A stretch of DNA of 64,000 nt from assembly GCF_005887115.1 (NCBI RefSeq), contig NZ_PNCJ01000043.1, forward strand, positions 1-64,000. The letters run 5' to 3'. A program made the translations under genes and the position numbers. This document shows positions 18,001 to 27,600 of the stretch, piece after piece. Origin of the DNA: Pseudoalteromonas rubra. GTDB taxonomy: Bacteria > Pseudomonadota > Gammaproteobacteria > Enterobacterales > Alteromonadaceae. Every line of letters begins with the position of its first letter. Within the stretch, counting starts at the first letter, position 1. Under the pieces are notes generated by a model. It ran no database searches. It was not told the origin of the DNA and saw only the letters and a program-made list of their open reading frames with translations.

Positions 18001-18199
18001 ATGCCGCAGTATCTGGTCTGCCAGCAAAGCGGTAGGCACGAAAAATATTATTCATGCCGCTGGTGGCATCCAGCTGATGACTGAACCAGAAGCGTTGCTG
18101 CTTATCGCTCAGTCCCAGCAGGGCCAGACCCGCCTTTTGCTGTTGCAGTTGTTTCAGCCGCGCGAGTTTTTCTGCGCGGCTCAGAGTTGAGGCTGTCAT
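11918..18199 (-). CDS. NRPS, two modules C-A-T-C-A(Gly)-T (2093 aa)
   Basis: This bimodular NRPS has domains C (FHHIALDG), A (YTSGSTGTPKG; code DLELVGAISK, no confident substrate), T (QGGHSL), C (IHHILCDG), A (YTSGSTGLPKG; code DILQLGMVWK, glycine-like) and T (LGGNSI, with Asn where His or Asp is usual). The acidic C-terminal tail (VDDADLAALLMELEQE) resembles donor docking motifs. I chose ATG 18199, which follows the upstream TAG by 1 bp and has GAGGAAAG as ribosome binding site inside the upstream gene. The open frame runs to 18418, but the extra 73 codons overlap the preceding NRPS gene and do not resemble NRPS sequence. It is tightly coupled to both neighbours. Confidence 0.95.
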   Translation of the reverse strand: MTASTLSRAEKLARLKQLQQQKAGLALLGLSDKQQRFWFSHQLDATSGMNNIFRAYRFAGRPDTAALQQAIAAVMQQHPALTSKFVMVKDEPRQFSQPLEKVPFEQVPVNSASEMKHAIEAEAKVPFELSRQYPCRFRLFHNTEAADEYVLTLCFHHIALDGYSVVMVERAIMALYSGAIRVPTEPAYTLTQLLATQSGDRSAMEQYWLSRLADTEHTLSLALNPASPEQDLQQGSYVNFSFDNALSKQITACCQQLAITPCVFFLAAYQLLLHKLTGQHNFIVGMPELARANQQQRAMVGNFANTLLIPAGVSPDTPVSAFISRLQQHFYQDLQCNQVTVERLVDLLGADRDSGTNPLFQVMFSFNNLSSSTPSNSEEAPIWQPYPVQRHYSKLDVTLEIQQASDTFSGYFEFRTALFTKEQVRQWQHQLAAIINVMLTRSECTIGELSSFDYAQQSALLNQPQPSHLVPCFSERLIALSEHQGESIALVAPGAQPDQDTSLTYTQLLQVVRSVSSELRSVAQTGQTIAISCEQSYHCVIAMLAAQFARCAFVVIDPALPQSRREFIARDAQASVMLTDDTNQLALTVLDVQASTDPELGYLVYTSGSTGTPKGVRVTRQALNNHCQAVARLYQLGAHTKALQFSVLSFDLALEEFFPILYHGGQVVLRTTKDTPSFADLGDLIARYALNHLSLPTGYLHAWMEQLRHADQPLPSEIKLVVTGTEQLQNRTVANWFALANPKTQRFINAYGPSEATISCSAHEVNQLDIHRSPVPIGSALPHSQVYVLDQQGHAVAPYVLGQLYIGGDNLAQGYQNLPEVSAEKFAVHPQLQQRLYATGDQAYYDQQGLLYFKGRIDEQVKFRGYRIEPEEISRQLNNITGVTASICVVQQTPQPTLVAYVVSQAQLQQDKLNYVLAQTLPAYMLPEHIIQLDALPLTARGKIDKKALPKADVVNALTQRAAPNSQLEATLLTIWQTVLNKTGLCCETSFFLQGGHSLAALKVLSQITQQLDKELTLKQFFAAPSIAQQAQLLEQQQTEQRMSALQPVSRTEAGTLTHSQQQMYVLDAYAGEAGLYNMPLLVQLDGPLDKTVLISTLQALTTRHEALRTCFVEHQGEARQQVLNTVELPLQTLQLGETEAKAHFHTLLKQKFDLAKPAYCWVLYQLGDGRHWLGLVIHHILCDGASMDVLIKELTACYHQQLQGNHWQPDHLTVQLLDYAHWQHTEQGQAFLAHSQQYWLDALNGMPHTLDLPLDAPRPARPSFRGSRLELTLPAAQSQQLEQQASRAGVSLYTLSLCAFALLLQEQSRQQDFAIGIPVSGRPGHQLDQVVGLFVNSLPIRMTLTPEQTLTELLAQTQERILSGFDNQSLPLQSLVQLLDVDRALNYNPLFQVFFNFLSSSGEQSHPITDTLTLSLPDTPNDTARFDLTLTLVASPAGIKGHLEYSEELFSADTIALLRARYIAIMTQLASSLDGSVETLESTAQSDTLANLPQGTAIAPTQIPDLLAQLAHHTAQHPQQTALICGEAQWSYEALQQAVETRAMQLHQLGIQPGDLIAVSLPRQGDLLISLLAILHCGAAYLPLDPDYPSERLSFIATDAGVRFVLSDSTESGFSLGADCQLVDINQLDAATCALTTPEYRPENQAYCIYTSGSTGLPKGVDISRANMNNFLYAMAEKPGCTATDKLLAITPYSFDISVLELFLPLYCGATLVLANDVQSKDGAQLCALIAQQDITLMQGTPATWRLLYSANWQGKSNLTCLVGGEALPDALAQQLAQDNQALWNMYGPTETTVWSSIKQILPGERVTIGCPIHNTQLYVLNEHNQLARFGAMGQLAIAGQGVAMGYRDRPELNAEKFVTLDIDGQPVDAYLTGDLVRQLGNGELAYLQRLDDQVKLRGYRIELQEIEAVLERQSGVSQCAVVINQTQAEPVLAAFYVAQSALEETQLVTGLSAQLPHFMVPTHLIALDTLPLTPSGKVDKKALSRYQLTQLMPYQAPQSETERTICDLWQNILGQDKVGLSDNFFKLGGNSILAMQLVAGLNEAFGLSSLTIADVLAYQSVSQLSSHIEQVQLSQVDDADLAALLMELEQE
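15045..18199 (-). other. NRPS module 13 (C-A-T), specificity unknown
   Basis: First module of the 2093-aa protein. The C domain motif is HHIALDG. The pocket code read by eye is DLELVGAISK. The Glu at position 239 (from FDLALEE) is shared with modules 1 and 11 and may favour a basic side chain, but I know no exact match. The carrier motif is QGGHS. Confidence 0.6.
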
Positions 18200-18200
18200 C

Positions 18201-21200
18201 CTAGCTTTCCTCGCCATCCATCGCAGCCAGCAAGGCATCCAATTCCTGATCGGACAGTTGCTCGTCGATTTCAGCCTGTTCCGGTGCATGGGCAGGATCC
18301 GCTGCCTGAGGTGCATGCTGCTGCTCGTCCAGTTTGCGGACCAGCTGAGCGACCGTAGGGGCAGTGAACAGGTCAACCAGAGTGAGATGTGCCTGTAGCT
18401 GCTCTTCGATGTTGGCAATCACTTTGACTGCGACCAGCGAGTGGCCACCCAGCATAAAGAAGTTGTCGTTACAACCAACCTGCTCGAGTCCCAGGGCTTG
18501 TGCAAAAATAGCGCACAGTGTCTGCTCTCGCTCAGTCTGTGGTGCCACAAACTGAGCCAGCTTACTGCGTACATCAATCGGGTTCGCCGCAATAATGGCA
18601 TTGCGATCCAGCTTACCATTACTGGTTAACGGGAACTGCTCCGCTTTAACGAAGAAGTCTGGGATCTGGAAGCCCATCAGCGCAGACTGACAGTGATCCA
18701 GCAATGCATCGTCCAGGTTCTTGTCTGCCTGATAATACGCGGCCAGATGCTGATTATCTTCACCAGTTACAGCCACACACACGGCTTGTACACCAGGGTG
18801 CTGACCTATTACTTCTTCAATTTCATTGAGTTCAACCCTGAAACCACGCACCTTGACCTGGTTGTCGTTACGGCCGATAAACTCAAGCTGTCCCTGGGCA
18901 TTTTCGCGCACCATATCGCCACTGCGATACAAGCGAACGGTGCGTTCAATTCCATGCAGCTTAAAGGTATGAGTGACAAAGCGTTGTGCGTTAAGCTCGT
19001 TATCCAGATATCCCTGAGACAGTCCCAGTCCGGCCAGATACAACTCACCAATGCCACCTTGTGGTACACACTGGCCTTGTGCATCCAGCACAAACCCTTC
19101 GCTTCCTTTGATGGCGGTACCAATGGGCACTGAGCGTGACAGCGCAGTGGCTTCGAGGACGTCGGCTGTGAGTTGCTGACAGTATGAGAAAGTAGTGTTT
19201 TCTGTCGGTCCATAGCCATTGATCAGGATGCAGTGCGGATTGTGCTCCACAAACTTTTGCACTTTGTCCCGAGACAGCACGTCACCACCGGCCAGCAAAT
19301 AACGTAGCGAGGCGGGCAGGGCTGTTTGTTGTGCTTCAGCCAACTGATGGAACAGGCCTGCGGTTAACCACATATGGCTGATGTTGTGGGTGTTCAGGTA
19401 ATCCTGATACTGAGCCAGAGACAGACGCTTCTGCGCTGGCACAACCAAAGTGCCGCCATTGAGCAGTGGTGCATAGATCTCAAGTGTGGAAGCATCAAAG
19501 TACTGAGACGAGTGCTGCAGCCATACGTCTTCACTGCCCAGGGCAATGAAATCAGGCTGTTCTACCAGACGCAGTATCCCGGCTTGCGGAATGCGAACCC
19601 CTTTGGGTTTGCCCGTAGAGCCCGAGGTGTACATGATGTATGCCGTCGAGTCCTGAGTACCTAAATCCAGCAATGGCGCATCAGACATATCGGCAATTTC
19701 GCTGATATGTACCAGGTTGAACCGCTCTGCCAGTGTCAGTGCCTGTTGATCGGTCACAATCACCGGGCTGGCATTTAGCTGTGCCAGGTCATCGAGCATT
19801 GTTTGGGTACGGATTTCACCGCTGTCCAGGTCGATAGGCATATAACTCGCACCCAGACGAGCCGCCGCGAGCATGGCAGCATAGAGTTCAAAGCCGGGTT
19901 TAAGTACCAGACCCAGAGTATCACCCGCAGTAACCTGTGCCTGTAGTGCTGCGGCTATGCTGGCAGAGCGCTGTTGCAATGCCAGGTAGCTGTACTCGGT
20001 TGAGTCTGCATCAATAACAGCTGTGTTATTCGGGTATTGCGAAACCTGGCGGTCGAACAGGGCTGCAACCGACGGTGACAGCTGTGATGCGAGTTCATCT
20101 TCGTTCATCAGTAGCTGACTGGCAGAGCTGGCATTGATGGCCGTCAGCTGGTCAATAGGCTGATCCGGGTTTTGGGTCAGGTTAGCCAGCAGGTGCATAA
20201 AGTTAGCCACCATTTCCTGCATGGTTTCTTTGGCAAATAGATCGGTACTGTATTCCCAGGTCATAACTGCTGCCGCGCGTCGTGATGTAGTTTGTCCTAC
20301 GCGTTGCTCTGCATGCGGCGCGACTATGATGTTCAGGTCCAGCTTGGCCGATTTGTTGGTGTTAACCAGGCCATTGACCTGTAAGCCACCGAAGTCTGGC
20401 TCAGGCACTTCCGCATCATGGAAACTGAACATAGTCTGGAATAAGGGGTTAGCCTGTCCCATACGCTCAGGGCTGAGTTTCTGAACCAGTTGTTCAAATG
20501 GCATGTCCTGATAAGCATAGGCATCAAGACAGGTCTTACGCACGCGCTGCAGTAACTCAAGGAAGCTTGGGTTACCTTCCAGGCTGGTACGTAGCACGAT
20601 ACTGTTTACCATCATACCCATGATAGGGTGCAGCTCGGGTGCGGTGCGCGACGCCGTACCAGCACCGATGTTGATGTCGGTCTGGCCACTATATTTGTGC
20701 AGTAACACATAGTATGCAGCGATCATGGTCATATATAAGGTGAAGCCATTTTCGCGCGCAAATGTACGCAATGACTCATACAGTTCAAAGTCCAGGTTGA
20801 ACATGAGTGAGTCACCTCTAAACGACGGCTCCAGCGGGCGTGGATAGTCATAAGGCAACTCCAGTGCCGGCGGTAAATCTGCCAGCTTGTCCAGCCAGTA
20901 TTGCTCCATTTCTTCGTAGTAGGCACCAGACATCACTTCACGTTGCCACAAACAGAAGTCGGCATAAGTGAATTTAAGCGGCGCCATTGAATGGGCTTTC
21001 CCTGCCAGTTTGGCCTCGTAGATGGCGTGCAGTTCTTTGGTGAAAATACCCACAGACCAGCCATCGTGGATCAGGTGGTGCTCAACCTGCAGCAGGCAGT
21101 GAGAATCTTCAGCCAGTTTGATTAGTTTCCAGCGGATCAGTGGCAGCTGAGTAATGTCGAATGGCTTCTGAGTCAGTTTAGGAAGTAACTCATCCAATTC

Positions 21201-21478
21201 TGCTCGTTGTTGTTCTTCGCTCAGGTGACTCATGTCCAGCGGGGTCAGGTCGACTTTGAACGGACTTTCGATGCGCTGATAAGGCACACCATCGTCATCG
21301 TGGAAGGTACTGAACCACAGCGCATGACGGGCAACGATCTCTTCCAGCGTTTCTTCCAGGTAAGTGATGTTCAATGGACCGTCGAGATAGAAGGTCATCT
21401 GGAAGTTATAGGCCGTATTGGTTTTCTGTAATTGCTGCAGGAACCATACGCGTTCCTGCTGGAACGACAAGGGGTAGC
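18201..21478 (-). other. NRPS module 12 (C-A-T), valine-like
   Basis: Second module of the 2146-aa protein. The C motif is HHLIHDG. The A pocket read by eye is DALWLGGTFK, near the valine code DAFWIGGTFK. The segment WLTAGLF before the pocket and the GPTENT core are typical of the same branched-chain group. Confidence 0.7.
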
Positions 21479-24400
21479 GGTCCAGCTCCGGACGATGTGT
21501 CAGGCTGGGCAGCAGTTGTTGGCTGCTCTCGCTGTTACGCGCTTTCTGGGCGATCAGCTGAGCTTGTGCTGCCAGCGTTGGATAATCAAAGATCTCACTG
21601 AAATTCAGTTTTACGCGGAAAACATCTTTAATTTTTGCCAGCAGTTTGATGGTCAGAATTGAGTGACCACCCAAACGGAAGAAGTGGCTGTCTTCGCACA
21701 GTGTTTCCGGAGAGAGTAACTGCTGCCAGATCACCGCCAGTGAGTTGAGGTAGTGATCCTCGAAATCAATTTCAACCGCTTTGCGCTCAAGCTCAGGCAG
21801 TTTTTTCCGGTCATATTTACCGGTAATGGTTTTGGGGATATGTGGCAACTGCATCCAGTGACTGGGCACCATATAATCAGGCAGTCGCTCTGTCAGTGCA
21901 TCACGCAGTGACGCCGAGTCACACTCCACTGCCGCTGTATAGTAAGCCGCCAGTTCCTGAGCACCCTGGTCGTTATCGACAACAACCAGGACCACTTCCG
22001 AAATGTCCTCCAGTTGCGCCAGGGCATGTTCAATTTCACCCAGCTCAACGCGGTAGCCGCGGATTTTGACCTGGTGGTCTTTACGGCCAGCATAGTAGAG
22101 CACGCCCTGTTTGATATAACCCAGATCGCCACTGAGGTAGCAGCGGCCAAGTTGCGGGTGCGCAACAAACGCGGCATCGGTCAGCTCACGCTGGTTCAGA
22201 TATTCCCGTGCCAGACCGGCGCCCGATATGGCAATTTCACCTAAAAACCCTTCCGGCAGACAGTGCAGAGACTGGCTCAGGATGTGACAGGCGGCGTTGT
22301 CGATGGCACGACCGATAGGCAAGCGGGCGAGGGCCAGATGTGACTCATCCAGTTTAATTCGAGTGGTGACCACGGTCGCTTCAGTCGGGCCGTAGGTGTT
22401 GAATAAATCAATGTTCAGCTGATGTTGCTGGCAGAAGGTATGCCAGGCGCTAAAGCTTTGCTGAGTCAGCTCTTCGCCGCCGACTATCACGGTCTTTACT
22501 GATGCAGGCAGTGGCTGCTCAAGGGTATTACTCCAGGCAATAAAAAATGCGGTTGGAAAGTTCAGGATGCTCAGGTTATGGGCAGTAATAAAGTCGATGA
22601 ATGCCTGTGGATCAGCCATGATGGCATCGTTTCGCAATACCAGTTTGGCACCCGCAAATAAGGTGGGGTAGATTTCTTCAACGGCGGTATCAAAGCTCAC
22701 TGAAGCAAACTGCAAAGCGCTGCTTTGGGGTGTAATGTCGTAGCACTGCATTGCTGACAAAGTGTGGTTTAGCAATGCGCTGCGAGGCACACTCACCCCT
22801 TTCGGGTTACCGGTAGAGCCAGAGGTATAAATGACGTAGGCTTCAGCCGTGTCTTCAACGTCTGCTGCCAGCAGTGTATCGGCATGTATGGATGTGACTT
22901 GTTCTGCACTCAGACAAGGTAGCTGACTATCGACGGCGACATTGGTGATCAACAGGGCTGGTTTCGCATCATCACAAATAAATGCCTGTCGGCTTGCAGG
23001 CATTTTAGGGTCAAGCGGAATATAGCTGGCGCCAATGCGCAGGGTTGCCAGTGTTGCGACGATAAAAGGTAATCCTCTGTCGAGTGCAATGGCGACACGC
23101 TGACCTGCGGTAATACCTTGTGCCTGCAATTGTTGAGCGCAGCCATTGATAAGTGTATTCAATTCGCGATATGAGACTGACTGTTCGCCATCCACGATTG
23201 CAATGGATTCGCCCGGTTCACCCAGCTTGGCCAAATGTGCGTGCAGATGGTTGTTTTCCCACTGAATGCTAAGATCCGCCGCCGGCATGGCCGTCAGCAC
23301 ATCCTGGCTGTAAGGGTCCAACTGGGTCAGCGACTGCTGCGCTTGTTCAACACAGTTCAGCAGGAAAGTCTTGTAAAAGTCCAGCAACGCCTGAATATGC
23401 GCAGCGCTGTAATGCTTGGACTGATAACTGGCGTGCACACTGAGTGCGCCCGATGCCATGACATACAGCGTCAGTGGATAGTGGCTTTGTTCATAACCCA
23501 CCACTTGCTGCATTGGAGCTTGCTGTGCATCTGATTGTTCATCATTGACCAGACGCTTAGGGAAGTTTTGGAAAATAAACAAAGTAGAAAACAAATGCTC
23601 AGTGATCGGCATTTTGACCGCTTGTTTAATTTGTTCCAAAGAGACATGGGCATGATCCCATGATGCCACTAAAGTGTTCTGGAATTGTTTCAGCCAGCTG
23701 GTGAAGTCGCTGTTGTGCTGTGCATCAATACGGATTGGCAGGGCATTACTGAAAAAGCCGGCAATGCTTTCCATGTTTGGCACCTGATGCGGACGACCTG
23801 CGACAACCGAGCCAATGACGGCATCTTCACGTCTGCTGACCTGAGCTTCAAACAAGCCAAATGCGCCCAGCATCAGGGCATTTAATGTCACCCCCTGGCG
23901 TTGACAAAAATCGTTGAGCGTTGAAAATTCCTGCTCGCTGAAGCTGAGCTTGGCCTGAGAGTTTTGCTCACTAATCTGCTCGACCGCAAACCCCTGCAAT
24001 TTGAGCGGAGCACTTGATTGCGGCTCTCCCAGATGAGTATACCAGTGGCCTAAAGACTGTTTGGTGTCCTGCGCCAGCAGCCATTTCACATAATCTTTGT
24101 ACTGGCCTCCCTGAGGAAGTACCACAGCTGAACCCTGAAGCAGCTGGGATACGGCCAGTTCAAGCTGATTGGTGATCAGCGCCATGGACCATCCATCCAG
24201 TTGCAGGTGGGTGAAGTTAAAGGTCATCAGGTTATGCTCGGGGAGCAAATAATAGTCGACCCAGACTGGGGGCACTTTGCCTAACTCAAGCGGTTTGCGG
24301 CGACTCTGCGCACTATTTTCTAAGACTCTCTGTTCGGCCTGCTGTTCGCTCATGGCACTGAAATCGTGCTGATGCCAGGGCAGGGTGTACTGACCCAGCA

Positions 24401-24641
24401 CAGCTTGTAATGGCTGAGATTTATTTTCCCAGCTGTACACTGAACGCAGTACAGGGTTGTGGTCAATGACGGCCTGCCAGGCCTGTTGCAAGATCTCTAC
24501 CCGGGTCTCTTTTGCAACGATGAGGTTGAGCTGCTCTCGGTAGTTCTCGTCTGACTCTGTTGCATTAACCAGGTAAAACAACATGCCACGTTGGGTTGCC
24601 GAAAGCGGGTACACAGCTTGTATTTCTTTAACAGAACTCAT
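18201..24641 (-). CDS. NRPS, two modules C-A-T-C-A(Val-like)-T (2146 aa)
   Basis: The first C domain starts with VYPLSATQRGMLF, the form typical of C domains that follow an epimerization domain (DCL type). Its motif is THLQLDG (first His to Thr, second catalytic His kept). Next come A (YTSGSTGNPKG; code DTELIGTVVK, unassigned), T (LGGHSI), a second C (HHLIHDG), A (YTSGSTGKPKG; code DALWLGGTFK, matching valine-type pockets) and T (LGGHSL). The tail LSDQELDALLAAMDGEES is an acidic donor docking motif. ATG 24641 has AAGGAA upstream and lies 41 bp after the first leftward gene, the widest gap between NRPS genes in this operon. No epimerization domain precedes the DCL-like C domain. Confidence 0.95.
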   Translation of the reverse strand: MSSVKEIQAVYPLSATQRGMLFYLVNATESDENYREQLNLIVAKETRVEILQQAWQAVIDHNPVLRSVYSWENKSQPLQAVLGQYTLPWHQHDFSAMSEQQAEQRVLENSAQSRRKPLELGKVPPVWVDYYLLPEHNLMTFNFTHLQLDGWSMALITNQLELAVSQLLQGSAVVLPQGGQYKDYVKWLLAQDTKQSLGHWYTHLGEPQSSAPLKLQGFAVEQISEQNSQAKLSFSEQEFSTLNDFCQRQGVTLNALMLGAFGLFEAQVSRREDAVIGSVVAGRPHQVPNMESIAGFFSNALPIRIDAQHNSDFTSWLKQFQNTLVASWDHAHVSLEQIKQAVKMPITEHLFSTLFIFQNFPKRLVNDEQSDAQQAPMQQVVGYEQSHYPLTLYVMASGALSVHASYQSKHYSAAHIQALLDFYKTFLLNCVEQAQQSLTQLDPYSQDVLTAMPAADLSIQWENNHLHAHLAKLGEPGESIAIVDGEQSVSYRELNTLINGCAQQLQAQGITAGQRVAIALDRGLPFIVATLATLRIGASYIPLDPKMPASRQAFICDDAKPALLITNVAVDSQLPCLSAEQVTSIHADTLLAADVEDTAEAYVIYTSGSTGNPKGVSVPRSALLNHTLSAMQCYDITPQSSALQFASVSFDTAVEEIYPTLFAGAKLVLRNDAIMADPQAFIDFITAHNLSILNFPTAFFIAWSNTLEQPLPASVKTVIVGGEELTQQSFSAWHTFCQQHQLNIDLFNTYGPTEATVVTTRIKLDESHLALARLPIGRAIDNAACHILSQSLHCLPEGFLGEIAISGAGLAREYLNQRELTDAAFVAHPQLGRCYLSGDLGYIKQGVLYYAGRKDHQVKIRGYRVELGEIEHALAQLEDISEVVLVVVDNDQGAQELAAYYTAAVECDSASLRDALTERLPDYMVPSHWMQLPHIPKTITGKYDRKKLPELERKAVEIDFEDHYLNSLAVIWQQLLSPETLCEDSHFFRLGGHSILTIKLLAKIKDVFRVKLNFSEIFDYPTLAAQAQLIAQKARNSESSQQLLPSLTHRPELDRYPLSFQQERVWFLQQLQKTNTAYNFQMTFYLDGPLNITYLEETLEEIVARHALWFSTFHDDDGVPYQRIESPFKVDLTPLDMSHLSEEQQRAELDELLPKLTQKPFDITQLPLIRWKLIKLAEDSHCLLQVEHHLIHDGWSVGIFTKELHAIYEAKLAGKAHSMAPLKFTYADFCLWQREVMSGAYYEEMEQYWLDKLADLPPALELPYDYPRPLEPSFRGDSLMFNLDFELYESLRTFARENGFTLYMTMIAAYYVLLHKYSGQTDINIGAGTASRTAPELHPIMGMMVNSIVLRTSLEGNPSFLELLQRVRKTCLDAYAYQDMPFEQLVQKLSPERMGQANPLFQTMFSFHDAEVPEPDFGGLQVNGLVNTNKSAKLDLNIIVAPHAEQRVGQTTSRRAAAVMTWEYSTDLFAKETMQEMVANFMHLLANLTQNPDQPIDQLTAINASSASQLLMNEDELASQLSPSVAALFDRQVSQYPNNTAVIDADSTEYSYLALQQRSASIAAALQAQVTAGDTLGLVLKPGFELYAAMLAAARLGASYMPIDLDSGEIRTQTMLDDLAQLNASPVIVTDQQALTLAERFNLVHISEIADMSDAPLLDLGTQDSTAYIMYTSGSTGKPKGVRIPQAGILRLVEQPDFIALGSEDVWLQHSSQYFDASTLEIYAPLLNGGTLVVPAQKRLSLAQYQDYLNTHNISHMWLTAGLFHQLAEAQQTALPASLRYLLAGGDVLSRDKVQKFVEHNPHCILINGYGPTENTTFSYCQQLTADVLEATALSRSVPIGTAIKGSEGFVLDAQGQCVPQGGIGELYLAGLGLSQGYLDNELNAQRFVTHTFKLHGIERTVRLYRSGDMVRENAQGQLEFIGRNDNQVKVRGFRVELNEIEEVIGQHPGVQAVCVAVTGEDNQHLAAYYQADKNLDDALLDHCQSALMGFQIPDFFVKAEQFPLTSNGKLDRNAIIAANPIDVRSKLAQFVAPQTEREQTLCAIFAQALGLEQVGCNDNFFMLGGHSLVAVKVIANIEEQLQAHLTLVDLFTAPTVAQLVRKLDEQQHAPQAADPAHAPEQAEIDEQLSDQELDALLAAMDGEES
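21479..24641 (-). other. NRPS module 11 (DCL-like C, A, T), specificity unknown
   Basis: First module of the 2146-aa protein. The C domain is of the post-epimerization type by its first core motif. The A pocket read by eye is DTELIGTVVK, with Glu at position 239 (from FDTAVEE). This suggests, without proof, a basic substrate as in modules 1 and 13. Confidence 0.55.
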
Positions 24642-24682
24642 GGGTATTCCTTGTTTTCTTATATTTTTTATATTTTTAAAAA

Positions 24683-27600
24683 TCAGGACTCGAACTCATC
24701 GAATAAGGACTGCAGATCCGCTTCTGATACGGCATCACCAATCACCTCAACGCCATGCAGTTGCTGCTCGCTGGCAAGCACAGTGTTGGGTGTTGAGTTC
24801 GGGATCAGGCTCTGAGCCAGATCCTTAATGGTTTGATGTTGAAAAATATGGCCACTGTTTGCATTGAAGCCCAGTGTCTGTAGTTGGCTTACCAGCTTTA
24901 TCGCGGTGATTGAATCTCCGCCCAGTGCAAAGAAGTTACAATTAGTGCCAATGTCAGACAGGTTGAGCAGGCTTTTCCAAAGCTCCAGCAATTGCTGTTC
25001 CTGATCATTTGCCGGGGGAACGAGCTGATTGTATTCCGGGCTGGGCTCCAGTGAAGCCAGGTGGTTTCGATCTATCTTGCCACTGGGGGTGAGTGGTAAT
25101 TTGTCCATCGCGATGATGAAATCTGGCACCATATAGGCCGGTAGTACCTGACGGAGCTGAAATTGTAACTGCTCGCAATCTTGCATCTGCGCCGGATCGG
25201 CAAAATAGGCAATGAGCTTTTGACTGCCGTTAGGCATGGTGTGCACGACAACACACACTTTTTCCAGTGCCGCCAGTTGCTGAAGCTGGCGCTCGATTTC
25301 TTGTAACTCTATCCTAAAGCCACGAATTTTGACCTGATGGTCATTTCGGCCTAAACAGTAAAGCTCACCTTCGCAATTGATGTAGCCCAAATCGCCTGTG
25401 CGGTATGCGTTGACAGGACCCTGTGGGCTGTCCAGCGTGATAAAACGTTCAGCTGTCTGAGATGCTAATCCAACATAGCCCTGGCCGACACACGCACCAG
25501 CTATGACAATTTCTCCGCGCATCTGAGGCGGACAGGGATTACCCTGCTCGTCGAGGATATGGATTGCGCAATCATTGATTGGCTGGCCAAGCGGTATATC
25601 CTGGCTGGTGTTAGGATCAACCAGTTGGCAGGTTGCCCAAACTGTTGCCTCGGTGGGGCCATACATATTCCACAGGCAGGCGACTTTGCCATTGAGTGCC
25701 CGAGCCAATGTAGTCGGCAGGCGTTCGCCGCCAGATAGCGCGCGCACAGTCGGTTTGCCTTCCCAGCCCGCATCAAGCAACGATTGCCAGCCTGCAGGCG
25801 TTGCCTGCATCACGGTAATCGGCAGCGTGTTGAGCTGTTGCTTGAGACTCAGACCATCCCTTTGCTGTTGTGGTGCAATGACCACTTCACCGCCTGCCAT
25901 CAATGGGGCAAACAGCTCCAAAACCGAAATATCGAACGAAATTGGCGTAACGGCCAGCAAGGTATCATGGCGAGTCAGTGACAACTGAGTGACCATACTG
26001 GTCAGGAAATTATCCAGATTTCCATGGTTGATCTTGACCCCTTTGGGCTGCCCGGTCGAGCCAGAGGTAAAAATGATATAGGCTAGCTGATCCGACTCCG
26101 GGAGCGTATTCAGGTCCGTTGGTGCCACCGGCTGTGCTCTCAGCTCATCTAAGGTCATTTGAGCAAAGGTGCCACTGAGCTGCTGTGTTTGTTCACACAG
26201 GATCAGCTTGCACTGACCTTTTTGTGCAATGTATTCAAGGCGCTGCTGCGGGTAATCTGGATCCATTGGAATGTAAATCAGACCAAGGCGCAGGGCTGCC
26301 AACATCGCAATAACCATATCACAGTGGCGCTCAAGCATCAGTCCAAGGTGATCGCCTTGTTTGAGTCCCTGATTCAGCAGGTTTTGTGCCAGTAAATTAA
26401 TCTGATTATTAAGAGATTCATAACTTATCTGCTGCTGATGACAGCGTAGTGCAATGGCGTGAGGCTGGTGCTGTGCATGCTCAGCCAGGGCTCCAAGCAG
26501 GGTGCGTTTTGGTGCAATCTGTGTCGAAGTAAGCTGAGCCAGAGTTGGATACTTAATCTCTGTCAGGGCGCGTTTTAATGTTTGCTCCCGGGTATTCATT
26601 AATTGTGTGAGCAAGGGCACCAGGCTGTCGCTCATCATGGTCATCAGCTCGCTGCTGAACAGGTCTTCCCGGTATTGCCAAAGGATCCGTGCTTCATTTG
26701 GTGCGGTGACAATCTTAAGAGTCAAATCGTATTTCGAGGTTGCCTGTGCTGAGCTGACAAACGACCAGCTTTGCGTATCTGAATGTGCTTGGTCGGAACT
26801 GGTGTGGTTAGATACCAGGATCTGAAACAGTGGATTCACGTAAGGCTGACGAGCCGGTTTTAATTGCTCCAGTACGTATTCAAAGGGTACGTCCTGGTAG
26901 CGCATCAGCGCGTTCTGCTTACCCTTAATGTACTCAATGAGCTCAGCAAAAGACCAGTTATAGTCAAGCTGATGGCGCAGTGGTAACAGGTTTAAAAAGC
27001 AGCCAAGTACCTGATCCATATTCGCCGTCGGGCGATGGATCACCGGCGTACCGAACATCACATCATCCACTTTACTCCAGTGGCCCAGTAGTATTGCCAG
27101 GACGGTATGATAAAACGAAAACTCGGTGATCCGAGCTTCCTGACAAAGATGCTTTACTGAGTCTGCCAGTGCATCGGGAATGGTGACGGGAATGGTTTGC
27201 GCTGTGCTGCGGGTATTCTGTGCATGCGGTGCCTTAAGCGGTAAGCGATGTAACTGAGGGGCACCGCGCAAGGTCTCAATGAACGCAGTTGCATGGCGCT
27301 GAAAAGCCGGGCTTGTCAGGTGTTGCTTTTGCCACAGCGCATAATCGCGATATTGCTCCGTGCTGGCTGGTGTGGTGTGTTGCTGGTGTGAAGCAAACAG
27401 TTGAGCAACAAACGTCTGACAGGCGGTCTCGTCCAACGCAATATGATGGAACAACAAACACAAGTCGCAGCCCGTGGCGGTATGGAAAAAGGCAACGCGC
27501 ACCGGCATATCCGTCTCCAGCTCAAACGAGTATGCAGAGAAGGCTTGTACCTGCTCTGCCAAATCTTGTTCACTGCTTTGAGTACATTGGTGATGTTCCA

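Noticed and set aside
18200..18418. 73 extra codons upstream of the 2093-aa NRPS start
   Set aside because: They lie within the preceding NRPS gene in another frame and do not resemble NRPS sequence. The ATG at 18199 has a good ribosome binding site.
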